This document shows positions 1-11,560 of a DNA stretch of 64,000 nt, piece after piece; positions within the stretch are counted from its first letter, which is position 1, and every line of letters starts with the position of its first letter. The stretch comes from Effrenium voratum (lineage: Eukaryota > Sar > Dinophyceae > Suessiales > Symbiodiniaceae): the NCBI GenBank assembly GCA_963377175.1, contig CAUJNA010000170.1:186001-250000 (forward strand), read 5' to 3'. A program made the position numbers and the translations under genes. The notes beneath the pieces were generated by a model. It had not been told where the DNA came from, did no database searches, and worked only from the letters and a program-made list of their open reading frames with translations.

Positions 1-1563
1 GCTCCGTGGCGTCCTTTTGATCTGCCAAATTACCCCCCCATCAGATCAAAAACAGGTTTCCGAATGCTTCCCCATGTGGCTTCAAAGAGCGAGTTTAGCC
101 TTTTGGCTTACCTCTTAAAAACTCAACTTTTTCAAATTTTTGGGGGTAACATGGGCTATATGTCTGTAAAAGGTTAACTTCCCCAGGGCTTGGAGTTTTA
201 AGGGGTAAGTTGGAGCTACTAGGGCTTCTGTAAGGACATGGTATCCATGGTCAAATCTGCAACGAATCAAGGCCCCATCCAAGCGCAGGGGACCCGTTCA
301 AGGGGTGTGTTTTGTTTGAAAAAAAAGAGCAAATTGCACAGCGGTTTAACCCTGTTGGGTTTTCCTGGACCCTCAAGCAACTACCCTTCAAAATTATCAC
401 GAAAGCTAGCTTTAGCTAGCTGAAGTTTCTCCTTGCGTAAGCAAGGTAAGGGGCTCAAATGCCGAAAGATTGATTTTTTCAATTATTTGAGCCGAAAAGA
501 TTGAAAAACATCAATTATTTAGACCCCCCCCCCCTCCCCCCCCCCCGGGTCTCAGGCTCGATTCCTCCCTGGTCCATCCCCCCCCCCCCGGGCAGTGGCT
601 CAGTGTTCAGCAGTCTCGGTTTGCCCGTTTTGGACTTGGTGCTACGAACTTTTACATGTTCCACCGATTCAGCTTGTTCATTTGAGACCTCAGTCTTCTC
701 GGTAAACCACCTCGCAAGAATCTTTGCACACGCAGCATGCAGAACCCAGAGGTGCTTTCAGACAGCTTCTGACGCCTCTCGTTGTTTTCATTTTTCAAGG
801 TTTGCCACGCCACCATGTGCGTTTGCGTGTCGCATCTTACGAATCTTGCCGGGCCTCTCGTTGTACACAAGCTACCTATGAATCCACTCTGTCACCGACC
901 CATCTCATGCAACAACTGCTAGCTTTCGTTCACCCGCTCCTCAAGTGGGGTGAGAACCCATTTTCAGGGGTAGTGCGAGGGTCTATGTCCATTTAAAACC
1001 ACCAAGAGAGGGGGTGCCCTCAAAAAGACGAGCCCCAAAACGGGTTGTCAGCTACCAAAGGAATCACCATTCACAATTCGCCAAAGAGGACAGCTGCTTC
1101 CGCGGCGAGACCGGGAGCGGAAAGGCTCGGGGGGGGGGTGGAGGGTGGGTGTGGACATGTGGCCATGGGTCAAAATCCCGTACCTTCAGTGAACATCCCA
1201 ATCCCCACTTACACAGACTAAAATGGGTGGTGCACCTACCCCAAAATGGTTGACCCACAGCCATGTGGGTCTTTTAAAGGGGCCGCCTTTTTTGAGGGTA
1301 CCCCTCTTTGTTTGTTTTTTTGCAGGGCATCCCCAAAGAAAAGACACTCTCACCTTTAAACCAACCTGAGAAGGGTACAAATGTTGTCGTGAATTAGTCT
1401 TTCATGTGTACTTCTTTTTTATTTTGAAGTTCATTTCACTTCAAAGAACATGTTTCCCAACGAAAGCTCCAAATTATTCGCACAAATAAAGGATCGGACA
1501 AACACATTATTCTTCCTTTTCCCTTTTCTCTTTGTTATATTTTTCTTCTAATCTGTTTTCAAG
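1..1563. other. Host non-coding sequence, no gene seen
   Basis: No convincing gene. The stretch has a C-rich tract near 525-590, a short copy of a dispersed repeat ending in GGACATGGTA near 204-240, and an inverted copy of another dispersed repeat at about 1158-1252 (see the entry at 49326). Open frames here are short and carry no recognisable motif. Confidence 0.5.
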
Positions 1564-1646
1564 CTGAACGGGATGAAGCGGTGAACGCCATCGTGGACAA
1601 GTTGTGGTTGGACCCCGATAGCGACTTAGAATGTTTGTTCGGGTAG
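1564..1646 (+). CDS. Candidate terminal host exon
   Basis: A GC-richer island follows a pyrimidine-rich tract (1500-1560) and an AG. It reads about 27 codons, with the core DEAVNAIVDKLWLDPDSD, to a TAG at 1644-1646. The T-rich lead and coding-like composition suggest a last exon of a plus-strand gene. No family was recognised. A similar VNA[IM]V core occurs in the candidate exon at 49487, which may be coincidence. Confidence 0.25.
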
Positions 1647-2339
1647 CGAGAGCACGTGTGAAATCTAAAAGTGACCTTCGCAAACATCACCCAGCAATGT
1701 TCACTGGGGCTACGGGCTTTTGACCCATGGCCATGTGTGTGTATTTGCGTGGGCCTGCATTATAGATGTATACTTCGGTCAGGCCCAAGTTTATGCTTCA
1801 CCCAGCGAAGAAGTACAAGGATCACACAATCACAACGAGCTGGACCTGCCTCTTTGGGCTAGGTGCAGGGCATCCTGCTGATAGGAGCTTGGACTGTGGC
1901 TGGTTTCGCTTGATTGAATGCAGCAGCCCAATGTATAAACCGTTCTATTCTAGGTCTGTCTCAATTGGAAGATCAGATTTAGGTATGGCGACTGTCCGTG
2001 CCCCTTTGAGATTCGGCCAGTATATCCAGTTGTCTTTAGTCTCCATTTGGGATGGGTCCCTGGGGGGGAGCTTCACGACATTTCCTGGAAAAAGCAGATG
2101 GGGAACGCACAAAAAAATCCGCCCAACCCATGGAGACTCACGACTTTCCCATGTCAGATGGCTCATTTCACTTCGGCGCCGCGAAGCGCAGGTCTGCAGA
2201 CCTCTCTCCTCTCTTGGGAAGAGTGGCCCGCCCGCGAGGACTCGGTTGGGTCACAGAACCAGCGGTGCACATCCCAAAGCCTTAGGGTTCCTTGGCGGTT
2301 CCCAGCCATCCAGTTCAACTATGCTTGAAGCTTTTTGGT

Positions 2340-2420
2340 GAGTGGTTGGATTTCCATGGACAACCCACTAAAAGTTAGTCACTTTTAGCGGGGGATCTGA
2401 GGACAGCCCAGGTTCAACGC
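2340..2420 (+). repeat. Dispersed host repeat, GAGGACAGCCCAG family
   Basis: A short repeat reads roughly TGGTTGGRTTTCC, CCCACTRAAAGT, CACTTTTAKCRGGGG and ends GAGGACAGCCCAG. Other copies are at about 51388-51464 and 56509-56576, with a partial one at 56398-56445. The copies differ by point changes and small gaps. Spread through intron-like DNA suggests an old non-autonomous element; no terminal repeats or target duplications were defined. Confidence 0.5.
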
Positions 2421-2454
2421 CCATAAACAGAAAGGCGCAAGGGGACCCAATTTG

Positions 2455-2530
2455 GAGGATGACAATCCTGAGCGGTAAACAATGGTTATGAATTAAGAAC
2501 CCCACCATGGTTTTCATGGAAACTGAACCC
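2455..2530 (+). repeat. Dispersed host repeat, GGTTATGTGAACCCA family
   Basis: About 75 bp with a GATGACAATCYT lead, a central GGTTATGTGAACCCA-like block and an end near CTGAACCCCAGG. Related copies are at about 4540-4625, 5450-5520, 5580-5650, 59625-59712 and 59845-59905. It is diverged and assigned by eye. Confidence 0.45.
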
Positions 2531-3509
2531 CAGTTCTTAAGAATTAAGAAATATGGGTTTTCCAGGCCCCTCCATCTTTCAAACAGGCAGGACATTCTCC
2601 AGGAGATCCTTGGAGCTGGTTGCTATGACTCCAGGGCTCGGGGGTGGCCGTTTGAAGGCCCTTGTGGGTGAAATGCGGAGGTATGATCCCGAAAATGCTA
2701 TAAAATACGACATGTTACTGGCCCGGACCAAAAACGAAAAAGGAGCCAAAAAAGATAACAATTCCGAAAATCAAGTCCCAAAATAAATCCGCACCCGGTA
2801 TGATCCCGGAAAGGGCACTTCTGGTGGGCAGCCAAAGGCACACCAAGCAGTAAGGCGTGCAAAGGCTCGATTGTGGGCATGTTTTGAACTCGGGACCCGC
2901 TCAATGTCGGCTGCACACCAGTTTTCCGTGACAACTCTTGCCTTGCTGGGGTCCTTCATTTTGGGGAATAACGTAGCCTTGGAATGTTCATAGCTTTAAG
3001 CACCAACCAAAAGTGGTTGGTTTCCTTTTCATCCCCAAATTTTGATGTCCACCATTTCGGGTCCGTTAAAAACCATCAAGGCTTGGTGTCTGACTTGCCA
3101 TCTCCCAAAACCCCAAAGGCGAGGTAAGGGCAAGGCTCCCTGAGGCGTACGAAGGGGGTACCTGTCTAAGGGGGTTACGCAGAATTTCTCTTGACCGGTG
3201 GTTGGAGACAACAAAGGCAGTTGCTGTCGCTTTCTGGAGCATCTGGGACTTCGGTTTTCTTTTGGTTGAAACGGTACCTCACCCTTACCTACATGGAAGG
3301 AATCGTGTCGTTGTGTTCAAGTCCAACACATGATTTTTGTCTCGGGCAACCTTTAGCTGGTTTGGATTGGTGGCTGGCTTTGAACCCCTGGTTGAGGTGG
3401 AAAACCTTCCCAGAACACAAACCCAAACTTTTTCGAGGGTGCCCATTTTGGAAACCAAGAGGAAAACCGTTGCGCTATGTTGGCGATCCCCCAAACTAGG
3501 TCCCCCAGT

Positions 3510-3620
3510 GGTGCCCTTTCTCTCCCCTTTTTTGGTTGGGAGAGTTCCCCTACTAAAATAGATGACAGAAAAAAACATCGGGTGCCCTTATTCGAACATC
3601 TCTACTGGAGGACCTAGAAA
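3510..3620 (+). repeat. Dispersed host repeat, CTACTAAAATAGA family
   Basis: About 110 bp containing CCCCTACTAAAATAGA, ACAGAAAAAA and CTCTACTGGAGGACCTA. A second clear copy in the same orientation lies at about 55765-55872. The two are close over the whole length with scattered substitutions. Confidence 0.55.
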
Positions 3621-3652
3621 AGGACAGCTCCAACCCTGTTCGAGCCTGTCAG

Positions 3653-3731
3653 GAGCTGATTGCTGCCCTAGACCTGCAGCTGCAGAACTCAGGACGGAGC
3701 CACTTGCGAGCGCCGCATTTTGCGAAGGGAG
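3653..3731 (+). CDS. Candidate host exon
   Basis: After GCCTGTCAG comes an open GC-rich island reading ELIAALDLQLQNSGRSHLRA and on to AKGG. The amphipathic, coding-like composition contrasts with the flanking repeats. The downstream boundary is uncertain; a GC-type donor at about 3731 is possible. The family is unknown. Confidence 0.25.
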
Positions 3732-3756
3732 GCGCCAACATCGGACTCCCAATGGG

Positions 3757-3888
3757 TACTGTGGATGGTGGCGAAAGCCATTTCGCACCACGAAATGAAA
3801 CCGTGGTTGAACCCATTGTTTGTGGGAATTGCAGGGAAATCATCATTCCAGGCTTTTAGGTGGTGCAGGATTTCGTCCATCCAAAGTA
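3757..3888. repeat. MITE-A copy 1
   Basis: Begins TACTGTGGATGG and ends GTCCATCCAAAGTA, with inner CGCACCAC and GGTGGTGCAGGATTTCGTCC blocks in inverted arrangement. It belongs to the six-copy MITE-like family seen across this window and is 132 bp long. Confidence 0.65.
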
Positions 3889-5915
3889 GCCTGGCTCTCA
3901 CGATCTCTCCCTCCATTCCACTTTTCACTAGCTAATTGGGACGAAGGGAGCTGGGACCCGATATTTTCAAATTTGCTCAAGCGGGAGAACTCCTTTCAGA
4001 GCTGATCGGAGTTCCGGTTAGGGACATGGTAGTTCAACAATGGAAGTGGACAGAGGTCTTCCACGATCCTTGGGAGGGGTATACCTTGGAGCAGATGTTC
4101 GAGGGAAGCGAGGTCTTGTTTGAATCGAACAGCCAAAGACAATTGGGGACCCCTGGCCTTAATGGGGACACCAAAAGCAAAGAGCCAATCGAACATTTTT
4201 GCAACCCCATGTCAAGGATTCTGTTTTAAACAGGTCGATTTTGGTTGTTTTGACAAAGTCTACGGACCACCCAGGCGTCCGCTATGTAACCATGTGCGCA
4301 TCAACACGTCTCTTGTTGGAAGCTGACTTGATGGGAATGGCTCCCTTTCGTCCAAGCAACACGACGCGATTTCAGCCAACGAAAGCTACTGCCAGTGGAT
4401 GTCAATGGATGCGTGAAGATACATGGTGTTCTTTATTTGTGCTGGTGATTCCATTTCCCGTTGTAGGCCACCAAGAGAGCGACTCTTATAAAACCACAAG
4501 GACAATGGATCGAAGGCCCAAGGTTCGGTTCAACCCTTAAAAGGACGATGACTATCCTTAGGTAAAGTATGGTGGTTATGTGAACCCAGCAATGTTGTTT
4601 ATGTTGGTAACTGAAGCCCGGGGAAGAGTGAAGCTTGACTTAGTATTAGTAATCCTGTCCCCCCAAATCTTGTCCCCCCAAAACCTTTTGACCTTCGGGG
4701 GGGGGAGTACTAATACGGGGTCAACATTACCAACCCTTTTAGGGCTATCTGAAAGCACATGTTGGACCCGTGAGCCATTGGCTGGGGACCCCGGATGAAA
4801 TGAATCCGATCCTCACGCGAGCGAGCCTCACGGCGTTGTGGGGCTCATCGATTTTGTCGGGGGGTAGACGAAGTATGACACAGGCGCCGTGTTCTCTCAG
4901 GCAACCCAAATTTTAGTGTGGACTCTGAAACGACCCCACAATGCGAGTGAGCCGCATGGGGAATTAGCTGTGCGAAGAACAAGTGTAGACAGTGTCCAGT
5001 TTGTGGAATGATTAAACTCCGCAAGGGAGTGGTCATTCAGTGACTCAAACTACTGGGCAACACATCCTTGCAGACGTGACTCGAGTCCTCGTTATGAAAT
5101 CAGTGTATATTATAATATCGCAGTTTGCCCAAGTAGTTGTCTCGCACGTACTAGCAATTGCCCAGAACTATAAAACTTGCCCAAACATCTTTGCCCAGAA
5201 ATATTATAAGTTGCTCAGACACATTGCCAATCGCACAGAGATATTGCAATTTGCCCTAGTGTTTGTAGTGTGTGTTTGCCTATAGCCAGCTCACCGTTCA
5301 GTACAAGGAGCTATGTAGAATCCTTATTTCAGGTCTTGGAATCGTGACATTTTGCGGATGGTGTTTCTGTTTGCCGTTTTTGTTGCCTGCTCCGAAAGGG
5401 CGGTTTTGGCTGTCTCTTTTTGAACACCCAAAATATTGATTGACGGAGTTTGGATGATGACAATCTTAGTTCAAAAATGGTTATGTGAACCCAAGCATTA
5501 TTTCAGGGGTTCTTTCCGAGCCCCAGGGAAGGGTTCCCCCTCTCCCTCCCAGGCCCCAAGAAATGTCCAGTTGGTTTCATCAAAAGGATGATATGAACCC
5601 AACCTCTTTGTTAATGGTAGCTGAACCCCAGGCAAGAGTTACCAACCTTTTGGAGCGATCCACTGAAAGAACATGTTGGACCGTAAGTGAGCCATTGGCT
5701 GGTAACTGAGGCTAGTGCCAAACACCTTCCAACATCTTGTCCTTCCAAATCCCCCCCCCCCCAACCTTCAATCTTGTCCTTCCAAAAGTCCCCCAAAAAA
5801 TATTGTCCCCCCAAAAAACCTTCTGACCTTCAAGGGAATTTCCTTTGTTTCCTTTCCCCGAACCCGCCTCGTCTCCTTTGCTTCTTGTGGCTCGGTTTTT
5901 TGGTCGTCGCGGCAG
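3889..5915. other. Host intron-like sequence, no gene seen
   Basis: Apart from dispersed repeats this stretch holds CCCCCCAAA-type low-complexity blocks (4655-4710 and 5745-5830). I see no supported coding exon until the P-loop island at 5916. Confidence 0.45.
3947..4031 (+). repeat. Dispersed host repeat, GGACATGGTA family
   Basis: About 85 bp with GAGCTGGG, a TCCAAATTTGC-like block, GGGAGC, GATCGGAGTTC and a conserved GGGACATGGTA end. Other copies are at 46471-46570, 48681-48770 and 55075-55154, with a short one at about 204-252. The right-hand copies share an additional GGTTGGAAGGGAGCC lead. Confidence 0.5.
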
Positions 5916-6051
5916 GAGGCCTCGTGGTGGTGCACGGCGGCCCGGGCTGCGGCAAGACGGAGCTGGCGGCGCACGTGCGCGCCTGGGCGCTGGAGCAAAA
6001 CCTGGCGGTGCTCTCAGGCGGGAACGAGGAAGGATTTCCTGTTGACCCCAG
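5916..6051 (+). CDS. Host exon with P-loop NTPase Walker A motif
   Basis: A strongly GC-rich island follows TCGCGGCAG (acceptor AG at 5914-5915) and ends CCCCAG before GTGAAC at 6052. The frame reads LVVVHGGPGCGKTELAAHVR and continues through a charged helix to about 6051. GGPGCGKTE is a Walker A nucleotide-binding loop; the hydrophobic strand before it and helix after it fit a helicase- or AAA-type ATPase core. The rest of the gene was not found, so the family is open; a Pif1/RecD-like helicase is one possibility. Splice sites are inferred from sequence only. Confidence 0.5.
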
Positions 6052-8185
6052 GTGAACTTCAACCAACAAGTTTTTAGGGGGGGGGTTGTTTGGGTGAAAT
6101 GTGGTGAATGGGGGGCAGCAACTGGGATTCCCTTAACCCAGGTGCCCAGTGGTGCGACCATTGTGTGTTTCTTTCCCAATTGGGTTCCGATTCTCGTAAC
6201 GTTCAGCAATCAAAAAAGGATGCCGTATGATGCCGTTTTCCCATAAAACATCCACTGGGTATCTGAGCAAATGTTGACCCCATATGAATCATATGAATCA
6301 ACCAACCAGTGTGGAGGGGTTTGTCCATGGGTGAAATGTGGGAAATCAGACCACTTCATAGCATCTCCTCAAAATGTGTTGGTTTTTCCGAGTATTCTAC
6401 ACTCAAACCGTCTATGGAACTGCGCAGATGGGTTTCCTACTGTGGATGGTTCCGAAATCCGTTTGCACCAAATGACACCATGGTTGAAGCCATTGTTTGT
6501 GTTTGCGGGAATCATCATTCCAGGGTTTCTTAGGTGGTGCAGGATTTCGTCCATCCGCAGTATGTTTGTGGTCACTTCGTAATCCTTGGTCTTCCGAGGA
6601 CCTGCAAAAATCGGGCCCTTTTTGATTTTACTCTTGGTTGAAGAAACAGAGTTAGCCAAAGGCCTGCTTTTTCAGGGTTCTGGAAGGTCGAGGAATGTGT
6701 ATACAGATGTATATATATATAGAGATGTATACTGTATACACAATATCAGTCTGTATAGATTCCCAATTAAAATGATGGTTTGAACCTTCGACATATCTTC
6801 CAGCAACATTGAAAGAGCTACTCCGGACAACCACAAGCCTAGGTCACATTTTCTGGTTAACGAAATATGACGGAGAGTTGGACCAAGATCCCATGATTTA
6901 AGGACCCTTTTGTTTGGGGTTTCTAGGGATGGTGTAGGGAATCAGGGTTCCATTTTGTGAGTGGGAATCAAGTCTGTTGTTGGTAAGCCCCAGCTTGAGA
7001 GGGGCTTCCTTGGTGGCATTTGAGTTGTCAAAATGGAAGCCCTTTAATGCGCACCCGCCGAGAAGACTCACGGAGGTGTTCCCATGGCTTGCACATCACG
7101 CACCGCCCTTTGCTTTGCTTTTAAAACAAGTATTCCCCTTAAGCCACGAGGTGTTTAAAGTGCACGCAACCTTTATGTCGATGTAGTTTCCCTGCAAGAG
7201 GTGCATGGTCTATCTGCCCTATACTTGTTTCGCCAATGACAACCTGGGAGTGACCCAACATTCAAAGACGGGTTCCCAATGCTCCCATTTGAGGCCTGGC
7301 CACGGTGGTTCTACAAACGGTACGTGGGTCATAGTGATGGACCCAGGTTGGATCTTCTTGAGTCGAGGCTGCCGAACCCAAATGCCCCCGAATCCGAACC
7401 GAACCGAAGGTCCAAAGCTTTGGACCAGTTTCCTCTTACATGGGAACCCCATTGCATGGGCTCGAGGCATTCCCAACCAGATGTTTTGCTCAATCGCGCC
7501 GAGAGGTGGTTTTTGTCTGGTTTCGAAGGTTTAGTTGAAAGGCAAGACCAACCTTCATCATGGCTCCGTTTCGGAGAATCTGTGGATTTAGCGGTTTCAG
7601 GAAACCCGTGGATGGAGGAGCTCTGGAATTCAGAAGCCAGTCATTCGGCTTCATCCGGATTCGGTCCGACAGGGAGCCCGCGCAACGTAGGGCTAAGGTG
7701 AAGTTTGATTAAATTGACTTGGATAATCCAGTGGGTTCCAAGTATCGAAACCCTTCCTGTCAGATCGCTTCTTGACGTCCGCCACGAAGCAACATATATA
7801 TATATATATATTTGTGTTTTCATATACATATATGTACACATTTATAGATGAGTTGCCACAAACATGTTTCCGCTTTGGGGACCCTTTTGTGCCTGCCTGC
7901 CGCCTTCTGGAGGGAGTCCCCTCCCATCCCCAAAATGCCCCGCCCAACATGCCGCCTGTCGGTTTTGGACCCTTTTTGGGGATGGTTCAAAGCTGGGTTA
8001 ACCAAAAGGAGAACCCGTTTTTCGCCATTTTGGAGGCGTCCAGCCCTAAAAAAGGAGCGCCGCCTATGCAGATGCCTTGAGTTCTCAGACCAGATTGAAC
8101 TTTCGGGGCGTATCCGATCCATGAAACCGTCTCCCGGAGAAAAAACAAAATGGCGGTGTTCCGTTGGTTTTCCTTTGAACCATCC
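6052..8185. other. Host intron-like sequence, no gene seen
   Basis: The stretch contains MITE-A copy 2 and short TA-rich runs (6700-6745, 7793-7835). No exon with a recognisable motif was seen. The 244-aa plus frame ending at 8582 runs through low-complexity DNA and lacks a domain. Confidence 0.4.
6438..6562. repeat. MITE-A copy 2
   Basis: Starts TACTGTGGATGG and ends GTCCATCCGCAGTA, with the internal TTTGCACCA and GGTGGTGCAGGATTTCGTCC blocks of the family. It is 125 bp long. Confidence 0.7.
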
Positions 8186-8188
8186 ATA

Positions 8189-8260
8189 TTTCCCTTTAGT
8201 TTCCCTTTGGTTTCCCTTTGGTTTCCCTTTGGTTTCCCTTTGGTTTCCCTTTGGTTTCCC
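8189..8260. repeat. 11-bp tandem repeat
   Basis: About 6.5 head-to-tail copies of TTTCCCTTTGG, nearly perfect apart from the first unit. A simple host minisatellite. Confidence 0.85.
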
Positions 8261-10906
8261 TAAAAAGGATACCATCAAAAAAAAAACGCAGCCAACCTGG
8301 CCCTGGCCGCTTGCTTGGTGCCCGGAACCACCCCCTCCCCCCCCCCCTAAAGCGCATGGGGCGCATCGGTTCGGAGGTCAGAACCAGAGCCCCACCGGCA
8401 CGCTCTCCGTGCCGCGCCTTTGCTGGCAGGAGGCCAGTGAACTTGTTCCAAGGGGAGCATTTGTCGCAAAGGAATGGTTCGATTTGGGTAACATGGGTTG
8501 CAAGATGTTGCAAGGGTGGTGGTCATTGGCGTTTATTGGTTTGCATTGGTGCTTGGCGGCCCTTAACGGGGGATCGCGCTAACGGGGTCTGGACCGGGCA
8601 GTTTTGGGCAGTTTTGGGCGGCAACCGCGCCACATGCTAAGCCCTGGGTTTGAGCACTCGCAAAGCCAGACTGGGAGCAGGTTGGGGTCGCTTGCGGTCA
8701 TTCAGGTTTCTTCAGATCGTGACCACCGATGTAGCACTCCCAGACTAGATTAGGGGTCGCTTGTGGTCATCCAGGGTTTCTTCAAAACATGGGCCATGCG
8801 AGCAGCGGGTGGCCAGCGAAAACACTAAGTATGCAGAGGCAAAACCTCCTCACAAGCAGGCCAAAAAACAAGTTCCTGTCTTGCAGCTGTCTTGCGTTAA
8901 ACTGAATGCCTGCAAGAAGCGCCCACCTTGCAATGCTTTCAAGATAACACCTGGTGGGCCTAAAATAATGCATTCCTTGCTTGTTGCTTGTAACTAGAAA
9001 CGAAAGCTTGCAATGGTCACACACACAAAGCGAATGTTGGCAACCCCCGCCTGGAAAAGTTGAGCCGTCAAACTTCCAGTGGCCACACAAGCCAAGAGCA
9101 TCGCGTCTGGGGGGGTTAAAAAGGAGGCTGAAGCGCGTTTTTTTTTTCTCCGGAATTTGCGATGCGAAAAGGAACGCCTGTGCTGGAAAAACACAATGTC
9201 TGGGAGCCTGAAAGCAGGTATTGAGATGCCGAAGATTGCCCCAACAACACCAAACACGCCTACTGCCCCAAAGCAGCTGCGTGAGCCCAACTTTTTGCCG
9301 GGATTTGCACCGTTCATCGTCGGAGTTCTATGTGCATCCCTTCACTGTCCGATGATTCAGGCACTTGCTCATCGAGAAGGTCGCGCTAGCCATGGGACTG
9401 ACACTCTCGCAGAATCTTGTCTCGCGAAGCCGAATAGCAGTCAATGACCTCAGACCCGGCGGCAAAGTGCTTGAAGCTAAAGGTTGCTTGCTTTTCAAAT
9501 GGCGGTCGGCCCCTTGCAACTTGCGGGCGAACTAAACTATATGGGCAAGAAGAGCCCAGCGTGCAAATAATTGCAGGCAACAGTTGGTCATGGGAAACCA
9601 CATGTGAATTGAACACATCTCAGGCCAGCAGTGATTCCGCGGAGTGCCCCGCTACGGACGAAGATTTGCCAAACACTGCCTAAGTCAGGGTGTCCGTGGG
9701 TGCCAAACGACGACAAGCGACGAGTGCCGCGACACTGACAGTCTGAAGAACGCACTTGGGACAAAATCAGACACATCTCGATGGAAGCCTGGCGGAGTTG
9801 AAAAACTTGCTGAATCGAAAACACAAACGGTGTGGGCAACATGACAAATGGAAGTAACTGTTGAGAACTGGGGTGAAGGAACGATGCAGAACAGCGCGAC
9901 AATAAAATGGCGGTGACGGCCCCACAGCAGCATACAGCAGCTCACCATCTCTAGGTGGCACTTTACTTACTGGTCGGTAAGCTAAGCTAAGTAACGCGCG
10001 AAATTGGTTGGCTGGCTAGCTAGCTACTTCTATCTACCAAGCCAGAACGCGACTCGCGACCGAGCAAGTTTGCACCTCCATCAAGCCAATTGGCAACTGA
10101 CCAACTCGCTAGCTGGTGCAGAATCTAGAGCTGCTCGCTGCCTGACTGGATAAGGAAAAATCAAGCTGCCAAGCAGCAGTGCGGCGACTCAGCCTGCTAA
10201 GATGCAGTTCAGAATTGCTCAGGGCTCAGGTTCCTTTGATTCAAAGAACGTTCAAAGAAGCGTTAAAAGACAATCAGGTCACCAGGCATGGTGTTCCGTG
10301 TTTTTCACAAAGATTCAAAGGCCCCGTCCCTTCAAGTGTTTCTTTGCGGGCCTTGCCTTTTCATATGACCGCCCAGCAGGCGATGCTCTGTATTTGAAAA
10401 TAGCGCTTCGCATTAGACAGGGGCCCCGGCTTGGGTGGGGTTCCAGGCGTTCTTTTCAACCATCGAAAAGGAACACGCCGTTTTGAGGCACAGTCAGGCT
10501 GTGAATTGGCAGAGGAAATCTACCCAACACATGCTTGTGTGCGAGAAAGCGGCCCTTGTAAACTCCACAGTGATCAAAAGTGTGGAGCGCTGTCGTGTTC
10601 CTTTATTGGAGTCGCTCTGCCAGAGAAAGGAACGCCTGCAGCAAAACGCCCGCCGGCAAAAGCTTGCGCCCCAAAAGGGGCCATATCATCCTTCAACATC
10701 AAACCGTATCGGGCAGCCTGATTGTCCCCAAATGGTCGGCCCCTAATCACCTGTGAAAAGGCTCTGGGATGGCAATGTGCCTCAAGAGTGACCGCTCAAA
10801 AGCGGGCCGTTCCGTGACAAAAATAGGGTGGGTGAAAACCGACCTTAGACATTAAAGTCTGCAAGCAACGAATGCTGCTTGATTTTTGAACTCCTCCCAA
10901 CCCGGA
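8261..10906. other. Host sequence, no gene supported
   Basis: A GC-rich coding-like patch (8380-8480, plus strand) could be an exon but has no motif or clear splice sites. From about 9 kb the small repeat families of the left part disappear, and the DNA has a different flavour of GCAAGTTGC- and TTGCG-rich words. Small GCTAGCTAG/AAGCTAAGC runs lie at 9970-10025. Confidence 0.4.
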
Positions 10907-11560
10907 TCAGGCGTCGTCTTCCTCCATGACTCTCTCTAGGTGCTCAGCCAAGCCATCGCCATCATCATCGGGATCGGATTGCGCGGACAGCTCTGCATCA
11001 ACGTCTGCTTTGCCCTTGTCAGCGCTCACGGCTCGCACCTCTTTCAGCGTCACCTTCTCGCTGGAAAGCATGTGTTCATCATGAGCACGCGTTCCTTTTT
11101 GCTTGACCGGCGTCATGTCCACGTCGGCGTCGCTCTCGACCTTTTGCTCGCTGATTGCCACCTTGTCTGCGCTGCCAGCGCTTGTGCCGGCCTGGGCCTT
11201 GGTCTTCCGGATCGCCACTTCGTCCGTTTCACCGTCCTCCTCACGCTTCTTCGAAGCTGCCTGAGCCTCTTGCGGATCACCGCCTCGTCCATGCTGCTGA
11301 CCTTCTTTGAAGCTCGTCCGCGCTGCTGGCACTGCCCTCACGCTTCTTGGTCACCTTGGTGTTGCGGGGGATCGCCGCCTCGTCGTCCGCGCTGCTGGCA
11401 CCATCCTCACTCTGAGCCTTGGCATTCCGAGGATCGCCGCCACCCGCGCTGTCCTCGCTTGCTTCTTTGAGCCTTGGCCTTCCGGGGGATCACCGCCGGA
11501 CCACCTTGTCCGCGCTGTTTGCACCATCCTCACGCTTCTTTGAAGCTGCCTGAGCCCCTT
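10907..11560 (-). pseudogene. Acidic/charged repetitive coding fragment
   Basis: On the minus strand, the last 145 codons (about 11341-10907) read a lysine/glutamate/aspartate-rich protein ending EHLERVMEEDDA and a stop. Upstream, to about 11560, modules like GSASSADE and EDGASSADDEAAIPR recur in other frames, so the repeats drift out of frame. It resembles the disordered tail of a nuclear protein; no domain was recognised. Frame changes between modules suggest decay or minisatellite expansion. Confidence 0.35.

Larger units (their letters stand above)
1647..3652. other. Host intron-like or intergenic sequence with dispersed repeats
   Basis: No gene is supported. It holds copies of short dispersed repeats: a TTCACTGGGG...TTTTGACCCATGG type near 1688-1735, a type ending in GAGGACAGCCCAG at about 2340-2420, a type with GACAATCCT...GAACCCCA at 2455-2530, and one with CCCCTACTAAAATAGA at 3510-3620. 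All recur near the right end of the window. Confidence 0.5.

Noticed and set aside
7848..8582. 244-aa plus-strand frame
   Set aside because: It crosses the 11-bp tandem repeat and C-rich tracts and has no domain; only a small part near 8380-8480 looks coding.
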